Notes: generated by a model from the sequence alone, not told the origin. A stretch of 64,000 nt of DNA from Acetobacterium tundrae (GCF_008086615.1 NZ_RXYB01000015.1:1-64000), one strand, 5' to 3'. Counted from the first letter of the stretch, positions 37,701 to 48,309 are shown. Translations and numbers: made by a program.

Positions 37701-40243
37701 GAGAGTGAACAAGAAAAGACATTTAAAAACATCCTATGTTATGGTTCGGCCAACGTCCTGAATGCTCCGATTGTAAGTGATGCTGTATTTAAAAACATCC
37801 TATGTTATGGTTCGGCCAATGTCGTTCCAGTCAGTTCAATTATTTCCTCTGATTTAAAAACATCCTATGTTATGGTTCGGCGGTTACCTGATCAGATGAA
37901 TACATTAATAATTTACGAATTTAAAAACATCCTATGTTATGGTTCGGCTCATCCAATAATTTAGGGACGTTATTCGCTTTCCAATTTAAAAACATCCTAT
38001 GTTATGGTTCGGCTGTACCGTTCGTACCAACTGTTTGTTATTCAGATGTATTTAAAAACATCCTATGTTATGGTTCGGCGTTGGGAATGGAACGCTTTTT
38101 AAACATTCCATTCCATATTTAAAAACATCCTATGTTATGGTTCGGCGTTGTTTGGAAGAACAAAGAAAATGGATTTAATGGAATTTAAAAACATCCTATG
38201 TTATGGTTCGGCCTCCATCCTCCGATCCAAACGCAATCGGTACACCTATTTAAAAACATCCTATGTTATGGTTCGGCATCTATTTTTGTACTTTCAAATG
38301 GTCAGGCATCAAATTTAAAAACATCCTATGTTATGGTTCGGCAAACAAATGTACTCTTTGTGTAAAGAGAGAGAGATATTTAAAAACATCCTATGTTATG
38401 GTTCGGCTATGAAGATGAAATTGATGATTTAGATTATATGGTATTTAAAAACATCCTATGTTATGGTTCGGCCCGTCTACCATGTGCCAAATTTTGAGTA
38501 ATAGTAACAATTTAAAAACATCCTATGTTATGGTTCGGCCCGCTTGCATTTTATCCGGTATTTTGAGCCTTTTATTTAAAAACATCCTATGTTATGGTTC
38601 GGCTAGTTCTTGCGAAACAAAACAAGATACCTAATACGTATTTAAAAACATCCTATGTTATGGTTCGGCTCCAAACGCAATCGGAACACCTTGACAATTA
38701 GGGTAATTTAAAAACATCCTATGTTATGGTTCGGCCTTAGAGCAGAAATGCCGGTTAAACGAAAAAGCATATTTAAAAACATCCTATGTTATGGTTCGGC
38801 AATAAAATGTGTTCCCGATAAATTACCGTTTATTGTATTTAAAAACATCCTATGTTATGGTTCGGCTGCTTTTCCATTTGCAATAGCCAATGATGCAATT
38901 TTATTTAAAAACATCCTATGTTATGGTTCGGCACAATTCAGCCAGGAGAACTTTTATGGTTTTCAAAATTTAAAAACATCCTATGTTATGGTTCGGCTGT
39001 TTATTAAAACAACTTTGTAATTGTGAATTTACATTTAAAAACATCCTATGTTATGGTTCGGCTACATCAGTAATATTTTTACTAGTTAAATAAGACTATT
39101 TAAAAACATCCTATGTTATGGTTCGGCAATTTACGACAATACCGGTTATGTCATTTCTCAAAATTTAAAAACATCCTATGTTATGGTTCGGCTAAAGAAT
39201 TGATGTTCAGCCCATATTGTTTTGATACATTTAAAAACATCCTATGTTATGGTTCGGCGATATATAGAGACGATTGCATACATAAGATAATCAAATTTAA
39301 AAACATCCTATGTTATGGTTCGGCTATAAAAATAGCGTTTTACGAAAGGAGAAAAACAAATTTAAAAACATCCTATGTTATGGTTCGGCGGCATAGGGCA
39401 CTTGCAACGTATAATCTTTTTCGATTTAAAAACATCCTATGTTATGGTTCGGCTCATTCCCGATTTGTTCTCTTTGCTCTGCGTTTAGGATTTAAAAACA
39501 TCCTATGTTATGGTTCGGCTTGAAACAGAAGAGTTCGCGGAATTGTTAAGCAAACATTTAAAAACATCCTATGTTATGGTTCGGCGCAGAGGAAAAAGAT
39601 TTAGTTACCGGCGAACAATTATTTAAAAACATCCTATGTTATGGTTCGGCTCGTCGAGCGTATGCAAGTAAATATCACCGGTGATGGATTTAAAAACATC
39701 CTATGTTATGGTTCGGCCAACCAAATCCATACTTCCATGGAGGGCAATCACAATTTAAAAACATCCTATGTTATGGTTCGGCTATTCTTGGTGGTATAAC
39801 TGGTATTAAATCAGCTATATTTAAAAACATCCTATGTTATGGTTCGGCTTTCAGATGCTACAACGTTGGGTACAATTTCAAATTTATTTAAAAACATCCT
39901 ATGTTATGGTTCGGCGGTGATTACACAAATAAGTCAACAGGAGAATTTATATTTAAAAACATCCTATGTTATGGTTCGGCGCCTAGATAGGTCGATCCGT
40001 CTTGATTAGTACCTTTATTTAAAAACATCCTATGTTATGGTTCGGCTGATTACGGTTTTAACAACCGGCATGGCAGTCAGCGATTTAAAAACATCCTATG
40101 TTATGGTTCGGCCATGTCATAGGCATACAGCGACCGTGAATTAAATTATTTAAAAACATCCTATGTTATGGTTCGGCCCGATTCAATCAACTTATTGCAC
40201 CAGAAAAAAGTGTATTTAAAAACATCCTATGTTATGGTTCGGC
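34701..40243 (-). CRISPR. Type I-B CRISPR array, 85 repeats and 84 spacers
   Basis: I counted 85 copies of a 30-base repeat spaced by 35-37-base spacers. In crRNA sense (minus strand) the repeat begins GCCGAACCATAACATAGG and ends GTTTTTAAAT. All copies look identical except the leftmost (34701-34730), whose two outer bases differ. The decayed repeat on the left, the cas2-side leader on the right and the AAAT-type 3' repeat end known from clostridial I-B arrays together give leftward transcription. Spacers 38213-38247 and 38670-38705 share a 22-base segment with one mismatch. The long open frames through the array (FKNILCYGSA or LKTSYVMVR repeats) are artefacts of a stop-free repeat. Confidence 0.98.
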
Positions 40244-40419
40244 TATAGTAAAATCGCAAAATTAAATTTGCTTTAGTCTAATAAATCTCAATAATAGGGG
40301 ATTCTATAATATTTTACCACCCTTTTTACAAAATCAAAAGAATTGAATCATAAAGTTCAATCATCCGCATTGATATGCGAATTTCAAGATGATTTTTTAT
40401 AAAACGCCTGGTAAGTAAA
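40244..40419 (-). promoter_or_regulatory. CRISPR leader with candidate promoter
   Basis: 176 A/T-rich bases between cas2 and the first repeat. A promoter-like TTGTAA (40326-40331), 17-base spacer, TATAGA (40303-40308) points at the array and would start about 50 bases before the first repeat. Short inverted repeats occur at CGCAT/ATGCG and at GCAAA/TTTGC, the latter about ten bases from the first repeat, where integration-guiding sites can lie. Confidence 0.65.
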
Positions 40420-40704
40420 TTACAGAAAAAGATTTTCCGCAGATTGGTTATTACCTAAAGTTTCTTCTTCAAAAACATCTCCATTGATTAGTTTAATGAT
40501 GCATACAAAATCTTCATCAATTTTGATAATACTTTTTAGTTCATGGCGGAGTTGTATTAGCTTTGAAGGTGTGATCGCACCACGGAAAACCGACTTCTGA
40601 TAATGAATTAAATATTTTTTGCAGATTTTGAAAACTTTGTAGACTCGTTTTTCATTCACATCATAAAAAACAAAGGCATAGTTATAATTAAGTGATTTAC
40701 CCAT
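40420..40704 (-). CDS. cas2: CRISPR-associated protein Cas2
   Basis: 94 residues, the usual Cas2 size. Cas2 dimers bridge Cas1 dimers in spacer integration. The sequence starts with the ferredoxin-like strand NYAFVFYDVNEKRVYKVFKICKKYL, carrying the conserved Asp of YDV, and continues with YQKSVFRGAITPSKL and FVCIIKL. It begins three bases after the cas1 stop codon, with AAGGAAAAGC upstream. Last gene of the cas operon, next to the leader. Confidence 0.95.
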   Translation of the reverse strand: MGKSLNYNYAFVFYDVNEKRVYKVFKICKKYLIHYQKSVFRGAITPSKLIQLRHELKSIIKIDEDFVCIIKLINGDVFEEETLGNNQSAENLFL

Positions 40705-40707
40705 AAT

Positions 40708-41706
40708 TTATTGCTTTTCCTTATTATTAAACGGTATGAATTGCTGACCTTCAAGAATTTCTTTAATGAGTTTATAGCAATCCAACTTAATCGCAGTGCG
40801 ATAGCTTACTTTACGTTTGAGTTTTGGATGTTGAAAAATACTCTCAAGGCGTTCCTCAAATGCAGCAACAAATATTTTTCTACCCTCTTCATTAAGAATG
40901 CAATAGTTTAATTTCTTTTCAAAATGTTTATCCACTTGAAGTTTGCGATTATTAACAAGATCAAAAATAGTTTTAAAAACGATAACTGGCTTAAATACCT
41001 CACACAAATCAAGACTCAGGGAAAAACGTCCTTCTGAGGGTTCGTGAAGAAAACTAATCCGCTGATCCAAATGTGTTTGATAAATAACTGATATCGTTTT
41101 GGAATAGAGCAAACTATTCCCAAAAGAAATCAGTGCATTAATGGGATTATCCGGCGGACGTTTTACTCGCTTATGCATCATAAAATCTTCGGGTAAAAAA
41201 TATTTAAAATCAGCATAAAATCGCTGCCATAATTCACCTTCAATTTGCAGAACCTGTTTAATATTATGTGATTTTTCTAAATTTTCCGGCAATGTCTTTC
41301 TAATCCAGTCAATCGTTGTTTTTACTTCTTTTTTATCGTGCTTATAATAATGATAGAGCAGTTCATCTATATTGCATGCGATCCCTCTGACAATATTCTT
41401 GGCGATATCAATACGATTTTTTTGTGAAGCATTTACTTGAGCAACTAACAGACGACCGCTGATAAGAGTTTCTTTTGGATAAAAAGTACCACTGTAACCC
41501 TCATAGTAATTAAAAAAATGAATAATAATATTATTTTTAGATAGAAAATCCAGTAATTTGCTGTTTAAACTTATTTCAGATAAACAATAAAGTTCTCGGA
41601 CCCCTTCAACGGGGATATAGGTGTTTTTACCATTAACACGAAAGCAAAGCGAATTATCTTTTCTGGTTAAATCTCCCATTGATGTTAAATAACGTGTATT
41701 TCCCAT
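40708..41706 (-). CDS. cas1: CRISPR-associated integrase Cas1, type I-B
   Basis: 332 residues. Metal-dependent spacer integrase. N-terminal beta domain (RYLTSMGDLTRKDNSLCFRV) and alpha domain with the catalytic Glu in QIEGELWQRFY, the His in SFLHEPSEGRFSLSLDLCEVFKP and acidic residues of the same segment. The RFSLSLDLCEVFKP block is typical of I-B Cas1. ATG follows AAAGGAGGTACTTT. It lies 12 bases after cas4 and three before cas2, the standard adaptation cassette. Confidence 0.97.
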   Translation of the reverse strand: MGNTRYLTSMGDLTRKDNSLCFRVNGKNTYIPVEGVRELYCLSEISLNSKLLDFLSKNNIIIHFFNYYEGYSGTFYPKETLISGRLLVAQVNASQKNRIDIAKNIVRGIACNIDELLYHYYKHDKKEVKTTIDWIRKTLPENLEKSHNIKQVLQIEGELWQRFYADFKYFLPEDFMMHKRVKRPPDNPINALISFGNSLLYSKTISVIYQTHLDQRISFLHEPSEGRFSLSLDLCEVFKPVIVFKTIFDLVNNRKLQVDKHFEKKLNYCILNEEGRKIFVAAFEERLESIFQHPKLKRKVSYRTAIKLDCYKLIKEILEGQQFIPFNNKEKQ

Positions 41707-41718
41707 AAAGTACCTCCT

Positions 41719-42213
41719 TTAAATACAGCAATAGGTGTAATAGGCGCATTTTATACATTTCTTTTCAAATTTATAGGGTGGGGGTGTCGGAAGATCGATT
41801 AAATATACCATATCTTTTTCAATGCATTTCAAATTTTCCGCAATTTCATCGTCCAAATCAACATAGTATATTTTATGGTCGCTTTTATTTTTTTCAATAA
41901 ATTCTATTTTTCCTCGACGCTCGATTCCTTTTTGTTTCAAAACATTCAAATAAAAAAGAACTTGCCATTTAACAGCCTCATAATCCGTATCTGATTTTTT
42001 GATTTCTACGAGATAATCCCTAGTGATTTTATCAATCTTAATGTTTTCAACCGCAATTTCTGTTTCCTGCCCTTCAGATGCTTTCACTTCGTGTAAAGCC
42101 TTTCCTATTTTTACGTCCTCGCTATTATCTTCAAGATTGATCCGGTTTCCATGCAGCCAACACTGGCGTTTGCAGTGGAAATAATAATTAATCAATGTAC
42201 CTGTCGCGCCCAT
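41719..42213 (-). CDS. cas4: CRISPR-associated exonuclease Cas4
   Basis: 164 residues, typical of the short type I-B Cas4. It trims prespacers and helps choose PAM-adjacent sequence. One FeS-ligand Cys lies at the N-terminus (YYFHCKRQCWLHG) and three at the C-terminus (CIKCAYYTYC); the PD-(D/E)xK core is seen as VEIKKSD with the QVLFYLNVLK helix. AAAGGAGGATTTT precedes ATG. It is 11 bases after cas3 and 12 before cas1. Confidence 0.95.
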   Translation of the reverse strand: MGATGTLINYYFHCKRQCWLHGNRINLEDNSEDVKIGKALHEVKASEGQETEIAVENIKIDKITRDYLVEIKKSDTDYEAVKWQVLFYLNVLKQKGIERRGKIEFIEKNKSDHKIYYVDLDDEIAENLKCIEKDMVYLIDLPTPPPYKFEKKCIKCAYYTYCCI

Positions 42214-42224
42214 AAAATCCTCCT

Positions 42225-44840
42225 TTATAGAAAAAGTTTGTCTGATTTAACTTTTTCAAATGCCTTTCGATCGAATTTCCCATTCGGAAAAAAAGAATCA
42301 TCTCGTCTACATAGAAAAAGCTCTCCGATTTGTCCTTCGTGCTCGAATTGAAATTTTGGAATTTGATAAATAAAATAGGACATCTTTTCAGAAAATTCCG
42401 AGAGGCGCACCCGTTTTTCAGCATAGTTTAATGTTGTAACCTCCAGTAGCGTTTTGTAGTCAGACCAAAGCTCATAACCATCTATCATATTTCCGTCAAA
42501 GTCTTCAAGAACCTGATAGATAAACACTGACACTTCCCGATTATTCTCATCAATGAGTTGCATATGTTTTTGAATTTCAGGATAGTCAAAATTCCATAAC
42601 GTTTCCCTGGCAAATTTTTCAATATTCGCCTCATTGTTAGCCTCTTTTGCTGTATTAATCTCACTTAAAACTACATCATAATAGGTCGAAAAATCTTTTG
42701 CAATTAAGATTTTTTGCATCTCTTCGTTTTTAATTGTAAGCTTTTCCTGCTTTCGAAAATCATTAGGATAAAGCCGATCTGCATTGTTATAGTTGAAAAA
42801 GAATACTTTTGATCCTTTTTTCTTACAGGACCGATTAATTCGACCCAAGAATTGTTCTTCTGCATCGAAAAGCGATACATCCTTGAAACCCATATCCATA
42901 TCAATATCGACTCCGGCTTCAATAACTTGTGTTGCCACTAAAATAAGATTCTCTCCTGATTTTATTTTGTCTATGATACGCTTTCGTTCCGCCTTATTAT
43001 CATCCCCAGTAATGCACAACACCTGTCTATCCATGCCTCTCTCATTCATTGTTTTCTGAAGCAATTCGAAAAATTCCAGAGTCGTCGTCTTAAAAATAAA
43101 TTCTACTAGCAATTTATTTTTAAAGCCTGAATATTCGGGATTATTTGCTAACTCAAGACTCGTTGCGATTATTTTTTCCAGGAGCTTTTCGAGCACTGAC
43201 TCTTTGTCATAATCAAGCAATGAGAAATCGAGATTTACACGGTTTTTAAATAATGGATGTTGATAAAAAACACTCGAATCTTTAATCAAGCTTGGAATTC
43301 GAGGCGTGGTTTCCAAACTTAATTTACCCAAATCCGGCAGGGTTGCAGACATGATAATAATCCGCATATTTAATAGTTTCGCATAGTCCTGAAGAAACAG
43401 AATAATTTCCTTCCACAAATCATTTCGATAGCTTTGAATTTCGTCAAGTATGATCACACTGTTTGCGAGATGAGCCAATGGAAAGACTTCTTCCCGATTG
43501 GTACCAAATAGGGTATTAAAGAAATTGACATGAGTAGTTAAGATCAGCGGATAGTGTAAGAACTGACGACCAAGTAGTGACTGCTCGTAATCGACACGAT
43601 CCTTATTGTCGTTGATATCCCATTCGCCTTCGGCCAAGTCACTATTTGCTTTGACCTTTTTAATAGCTGTCACTCCATTGACGACTGTAATCCCTTCCAG
43701 AATTGAACGATCGTAATTAAATGCGGCTTCCAAACTCTCTCTGGTTTGCTCTACGAGGGTATTAAAGGGAAACACATAGGTGATTTTACTAAGCCTTGAA
43801 TCTGCCTCCAACAGTTTTAATGCAAGATTGATGGAAGTGTTTGTCTTGCCGCTGCCGGTGGGTGCTTCTAAAAAGAATATCAATTCTTCTGAGTTATGCG
43901 TGAGCCCTTCTTCTGCTTCTAAAAAAAGCTCACATCTTAATCGATTGATTTCATTTCCAATAAAGGGATCATCACATTTTTCAAATTTGCTTTGCTGATA
44001 ATGCTGAATAGTTTCATATATTGGTGTACTGTTAAACGCAGCACGGTACTTTTTTATATCATCGATGACACCGAAATTCTCAACCGGCTTATTCATAAAA
44101 TCAGATGTCGCATAAAAATCACAGGAAACCAGGAGGCCATAAAGAAAACGTCCATAAATAATCCATGAAATGGATTTCCAGAGGGCTTTGTTTTTAAGGT
44201 CCTGCAGGACAACCTCAAAATAATCACCGATATCCGTGTTGCTTTGAGGGATTTGGCCGAACAACTCGCGATAATAAACGCAATGTTCATTTTCAGAACT
44301 GAATAATTCTGAACTAAGTTTTGATAAAAAATCCTGAAAGCCACCAAGATATCCGTGATGTTTACTGATGATAAAACTGTTGAAAACCAAAGAAAAAAAC
44401 AGGCGTTCCTGATCTTCCCCATCAAAATTCATAATTTTCTCTAAATAGTGATTACAATAAATCAGCGCCGAAAAGAAGGAATGGTTCGAATTGTTTGACA
44501 TCGTTTTTTCGTGATTTTCATTTGACATTTTTTGGACTTGAAAATTAGGATTTGTTTTTCCTAAATCGTGGGTATAAATAGCATTATAAAATAGCTCTCG
44601 CCATAAAAGAATTGCGGAAGCTGAGAGGTTATCAACGAGACTGCGTTCAAAATTTTCAAAAACATTATCCAATTTTTTCGCTTCCCAGAGTTTTTCTAAA
44701 TAGTCAAGCGTGAGGCCCAGATGTGCCTCTAATGTTTCATAGTTCAAGGTATCCTCATTTGTTTTGAGATGAGCATAAAATGGTTTGCTGGTATCAAAGT
44801 AATGATTGAAGTCAAATAATGGTATGTGATCAAAAATCAT
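42225..44840 (-). CDS. cas3: CRISPR-associated helicase-nuclease Cas3
   Basis: 871 residues. Cas3 is recruited to Cascade-bound DNA and degrades it. The HD nuclease domain is N-terminal (H91-D92 in YTHDLGKT, later KHHG), followed by a superfamily 2 helicase: Walker A EAPTGSGKT (about 320-330), DEIQ box VIILDEIQSYR, motif III MSATLP and motif VI QFLGRINRSCKK. ATG at 44838-44840 follows AGGAGCTGCC. Both activities look intact. It lies eight bases after cas5 and 11 before cas4. Confidence 0.97.
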   Translation of the reverse strand: MIFDHIPLFDFNHYFDTSKPFYAHLKTNEDTLNYETLEAHLGLTLDYLEKLWEAKKLDNVFENFERSLVDNLSASAILLWRELFYNAIYTHDLGKTNPNFQVQKMSNENHEKTMSNNSNHSFFSALIYCNHYLEKIMNFDGEDQERLFFSLVFNSFIISKHHGYLGGFQDFLSKLSSELFSSENEHCVYYRELFGQIPQSNTDIGDYFEVVLQDLKNKALWKSISWIIYGRFLYGLLVSCDFYATSDFMNKPVENFGVIDDIKKYRAAFNSTPIYETIQHYQQSKFEKCDDPFIGNEINRLRCELFLEAEEGLTHNSEELIFFLEAPTGSGKTNTSINLALKLLEADSRLSKITYVFPFNTLVEQTRESLEAAFNYDRSILEGITVVNGVTAIKKVKANSDLAEGEWDINDNKDRVDYEQSLLGRQFLHYPLILTTHVNFFNTLFGTNREEVFPLAHLANSVIILDEIQSYRNDLWKEIILFLQDYAKLLNMRIIIMSATLPDLGKLSLETTPRIPSLIKDSSVFYQHPLFKNRVNLDFSLLDYDKESVLEKLLEKIIATSLELANNPEYSGFKNKLLVEFIFKTTTLEFFELLQKTMNERGMDRQVLCITGDDNKAERKRIIDKIKSGENLILVATQVIEAGVDIDMDMGFKDVSLFDAEEQFLGRINRSCKKKGSKVFFFNYNNADRLYPNDFRKQEKLTIKNEEMQKILIAKDFSTYYDVVLSEINTAKEANNEANIEKFARETLWNFDYPEIQKHMQLIDENNREVSVFIYQVLEDFDGNMIDGYELWSDYKTLLEVTTLNYAEKRVRLSEFSEKMSYFIYQIPKFQFEHEGQIGELFLCRRDDSFFPNGKFDRKAFEKVKSDKLFL

Positions 44841-44848
44841 GGCAGCTC

Positions 44849-45604
44849 CTATAAGTACATCAGGTTTTTTCCATTTACTTCATAAACTGGGAAATCTTGA
44901 TTCAATTTCACGGGGATGTTGGTAAAAATCAATGATTCGGTTACGTATTGGTTACAAACGGATTCCAATGCAATCGGCAATCGCTCTTCATATTTAAAGT
45001 CCGGTTCTTTTTTTCCCAATCCTCTTTTGGGGATCAATTCCCCCGTTTTTTTTGGGAAAAAGCTATCAATAATAATTGGTGTTTCCGTCATTGTCCTTAT
45101 AATTGGATGAACGGCAATTGCTTCGATATTGGCATAATGATCATTCTTGCCAAGATACGGTAGATAAACAAAACGTTTTTCAACCATTCTCTTTTTTAAT
45201 GATTGAAGCAATAATGATTCATTCAAGCCGTCAAGAAGCAGATATATTTGCCAGACTGGTTTTTCCAGCCACTGTTCCTTAACAATGAGATTACAAGGCT
45301 TATCTTGTTTATCTTTATTATAATAACCGACAGAATTATTAAAGACTTGTACTTTTTTAGGTATGTAACCCTGGTCATTTAAAGGACAAATCGCGATTTT
45401 GAGAGTCTTTAATTTTTGATAGAATTCCGGATAATCCTCGTTTTTTTTCTGTTGGTTGTATCCATTTAAGCCTAGAATGCTTCCAAATAGTCCTAATAAT
45501 GCAATTTTGTGTATGTTACCGTAAGTATAATACAGATAGGTGTTAACATCAGGCTGCTTGAAAAAGGCGGTGTTACCACTGAGCTTAAACGTGAGTGTTT
45601 CCAT
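44849..45604 (-). CDS. cas5: Cascade subunit Cas5 (Cas5h/Cas5b)
   Basis: 251 residues. Cas5 caps the 5' handle of the crRNA. The N-terminal strand-helix pattern LTFKLSGNTAFFKQPDVN and KIALLGLFGSILGLNGY is the RAMP-type start of I-B Cas5. ATG is preceded by AAGAGGTTTAATC and lies two bases after cas7. Assignment to Cas5 is from sequence and position; no catalytic function is expected. Confidence 0.92.
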   Translation of the reverse strand: METLTFKLSGNTAFFKQPDVNTYLYYTYGNIHKIALLGLFGSILGLNGYNQQKKNEDYPEFYQKLKTLKIAICPLNDQGYIPKKVQVFNNSVGYYNKDKQDKPCNLIVKEQWLEKPVWQIYLLLDGLNESLLLQSLKKRMVEKRFVYLPYLGKNDHYANIEAIAVHPIIRTMTETPIIIDSFFPKKTGELIPKRGLGKKEPDFKYEERLPIALESVCNQYVTESLIFTNIPVKLNQDFPVYEVNGKNLMYL

Positions 45605-45606
45605 GA

Positions 45607-46554
45607 TTAAACCTCTTCTTTGGTAAAGATATTAAAAATATTTGCTTTGTTTAATTCTCCTTTTAGAATCGTCGTATAAGGATTGTAATAAATTTCAATG
45701 GTCTGGATGCGGCTGCCAAAGTCATTAAACAAATCAGCCATACCTAAATTGATCACACCTTTTTCACCAGCATCTTTTTCATACGTAATATATTGGGCCA
45801 GATCCGGAAAGTAAAGCTCTGGCTCCGTTTCTACAAACAGCCCAAATTCATTTTCACACCCTACCTTTGCATTGGTATTATAGGCGGTGGCGGCAATCAA
45901 AGAAGCCGATTTGAATTTTTCATAATCTTCCTGGGTATAACCCTCGGTGACACCCATTTCAATAAAGTTATGGTATACCGTTGGATTGATCGCAAAGCCA
46001 TAGAAGTAATGAGCTTCGTTGCTGACAATTTTTGTACCTAGAGTGGATTGCTCGGCGTCATCCTTTGTACTATCCCTGAAAGGTGATAAAATCTGCTGTT
46101 CTTCGACATTATGACCTTCGTATTTATTAAAACCCTGGGTAATCTGTACGGCGCCGGTAATGGAAAGATTATTTCCTTCTTCAGCAAAAGTCGCCCCAAA
46201 ATTTTTAATGTCAATCGCTGTAAAAAGATTTTTCAGGACTTTCTTGCTATCCCGTTCGTCTTTTAAATTTTTAACATCAAAAATTTCTTCATATCGTTCT
46301 TTCAATGATTTGGGTCTTACTTTAATGGCATCCGGTTCCCCCTTTTTCTTTACTTCTTCGGTTTTAAAAGATTTGAGGTAAATCACTTTTTCTTTTTGTT
46401 CTTCCCACATGCGCTTCATTGGATATTTTAACGCCTTGTCGCTGCCAAAAACTTCCCCTGTTGAAATTGATTTAGGAAAACCGGTAAAGTCAGCATTCCA
46501 ATTGGACATCAAGGATTTTATTCCCAGCACACCATAAATTCGACTATTTAACAT
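45607..46554 (-). CDS. cas7: Cascade backbone subunit Cas7 (Csh2-like)
   Basis: 315 residues. Cas7 polymerises along the crRNA spacer. The start NSRIYGVLGIKSLMSNWNADFTG, the ITGAVQITQGFNKYEGH segment and LGTKIVSNEAHYFYGFAINP are marks of the Csh2 group in type I-B. It overlaps the end of cas8b by 11 bases, implying coupled translation. Encoded second after cas8b, as expected. Confidence 0.95.
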   Translation of the reverse strand: MLNSRIYGVLGIKSLMSNWNADFTGFPKSISTGEVFGSDKALKYPMKRMWEEQKEKVIYLKSFKTEEVKKKGEPDAIKVRPKSLKERYEEIFDVKNLKDERDSKKVLKNLFTAIDIKNFGATFAEEGNNLSITGAVQITQGFNKYEGHNVEEQQILSPFRDSTKDDAEQSTLGTKIVSNEAHYFYGFAINPTVYHNFIEMGVTEGYTQEDYEKFKSASLIAATAYNTNAKVGCENEFGLFVETEPELYFPDLAQYITYEKDAGEKGVINLGMADLFNDFGSRIQTIEIYYNPYTTILKGELNKANIFNIFTKEEV

Positions 46555-48298
46555 TACTTTTGTCCTCCTGTTTTTCCTTATTTGATTCGTAAAGCAAATT
46601 AGGGCTTAGATAGCCCGCAATTAATACGGTATCATTAATTGACCCATCAGGAATATAAGAAAAAATCATACTTTGAATATTTCCAAATCTCCGACCGGGT
46701 TTAATATCATAATTGTATTTAATAAAAAATCGTTTTAGTAAATCTTTCAGTTTTAAATCTGTTTTGCAATTCAAAATCGGATTAACTAGAGAGTGATTCA
46801 ATTTGGATGTTTTATTTTTCGACACGTAATAATTTGAGAGTTGCCCCACTGCATAGTAATACTCTAAATCATTTTCAATGGAATGTTCGCCTTCGGTGTT
46901 GATCTTTATTCTTAGTCCTTCTCTAATAGGAATTAATTGATCTGCCATACTTTTTCCTCCTTCAAAATATGTGATAAATGCATCGCGGACATTAAATTGT
47001 TCAATCGCTTTGTAAAAGAAATTATTTCCGATTGAATTCTTCACAATTTCTAGCGAACTCTTTGGGAATATGTTTTTGATAACCCTGGAATCACCCTTGT
47101 AGAACCATGAAAAAAAGCCGCTTCGGCAACGTAACAGTTCTTCTTTGACCCGAAAATCATTGAGTTTAATTTCATTGGCATCGATAAAATAATTTTTGAT
47201 CAGAACCTTTTTAAAAAAAACATCATTGATCATTTTTTGAATTTCTTCACGTTTGATATAATCACTATAGACCAGATCTGAATTTGAATTCTTAGGAATC
47301 GGAATAACCTGCCGCAATGTAAAAGGTTCTATATCAGGGGAATAACCGGTTATCAGATCATAATCCTGGATTTCTAATTCCATCCCCTTCTGAATACGCA
47401 AAAAATATCCATTTAGTTTTTTCACATGACAGTGACTGTTTTTGTATGTGTAAATCTGTTCTGGATCGTTGTCATCGGTACTAAAGTAGATATTTGTTTT
47501 TCCCTGATTGGCGTAGTTAAAAAGGTAGTCAAAGAATTTTTTTTGCAGATAGACATTCTCCGTTGAAATTAAATATGGAATTTTACTCTTTATTCGCCCC
47601 TTATTTTCCAGATAAGGTTTTTTGGCATTCATCCCCATATTATTATTGGGAAGACCAAAAATCTGGCTATTCATTACAATGTTATAATCAGTCGTATTGT
47701 AAATATTTGGGAGTATATATCTCTGACTTTCTTTGAGATACACATCAGTCTCGTACTGAAAAAATATCTTAAGATAACTTTTATCCGCTTTGATGCATTG
47801 ATTTTCCATTAATTCAAAAATATTTTCTTTTATCCATGATTCGCAAAAATCAAGATTGTTGGAATTCGGTTCTTTTTTGAATGTTTCAAAATCTTCATAA
47901 AGTTCAAGACTTTTTCCTTTATATTTCAATCGAGGATTTTTCAAAATGTTATAGTAGTTTTCTATGATTTCAAACGATAATTTGGTTTGACCTTGGGTGT
48001 CAGGTTTGATGCTCTCTTTTTTAATCCAAAAGCTCAAATAATTATTACTGTGGATGACCTTTTTGTTGTCAATGGGTTTGTTCATACTTATCAATTTAGA
48101 TAAATAATCCCGTTGGATGAATTCATCCAAACCAATGGCATTATCCATATTCTTCTCTACGTTTTTCTGATCTACAATCTGACCTTGTTTATCGACTAAA
48201 ATATAAGTTCCCGGATCAAGGGTATAATTATCGGTAATTAGAGCATCACCAGCTTGATTATACTTTTTTTCAAAGATATCAATACAATCTTTCAGCAT
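46544..48298 (-). CDS. cas8b: Cascade large subunit Cas8b (Csh1-like)
   Basis: 584 residues. The large subunit recognises the PAM. I place it by size, by its position between cas6 and cas7 and by Csh1-like segments such as SQIFGLPNNNMGMNAKKPYLENKGR, VPIPKNSNSDL-type strands and the C-terminal helical region INTEGEHSIENDLEYYYAVGQLSNYYVSK, which in I-B carries the small-subunit function. AGGAGGTGATGCT before ATG is close to ideal. Zinc-finger cysteines seen in some Cas8b proteins are not obvious. Confidence 0.92.
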   Translation of the reverse strand: MLKDCIDIFEKKYNQAGDALITDNYTLDPGTYILVDKQGQIVDQKNVEKNMDNAIGLDEFIQRDYLSKLISMNKPIDNKKVIHSNNYLSFWIKKESIKPDTQGQTKLSFEIIENYYNILKNPRLKYKGKSLELYEDFETFKKEPNSNNLDFCESWIKENIFELMENQCIKADKSYLKIFFQYETDVYLKESQRYILPNIYNTTDYNIVMNSQIFGLPNNNMGMNAKKPYLENKGRIKSKIPYLISTENVYLQKKFFDYLFNYANQGKTNIYFSTDDNDPEQIYTYKNSHCHVKKLNGYFLRIQKGMELEIQDYDLITGYSPDIEPFTLRQVIPIPKNSNSDLVYSDYIKREEIQKMINDVFFKKVLIKNYFIDANEIKLNDFRVKEELLRCRSGFFSWFYKGDSRVIKNIFPKSSLEIVKNSIGNNFFYKAIEQFNVRDAFITYFEGGKSMADQLIPIREGLRIKINTEGEHSIENDLEYYYAVGQLSNYYVSKNKTSKLNHSLVNPILNCKTDLKLKDLLKRFFIKYNYDIKPGRRFGNIQSMIFSYIPDGSINDTVLIAGYLSPNLLYESNKEKQEDKSNVK

Positions 48299-48309
48299 AG
48301 CATCACCTC

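Noticed and set aside
34716-39891. Many 60-140-codon plus-strand frames with repeated FKNILCYGSA or LKTSYVMVR peptides
   Set aside because: They are translations of the CRISPR repeat, which has no stop codon in these frames; no ribosome-binding sites and no conserved product.
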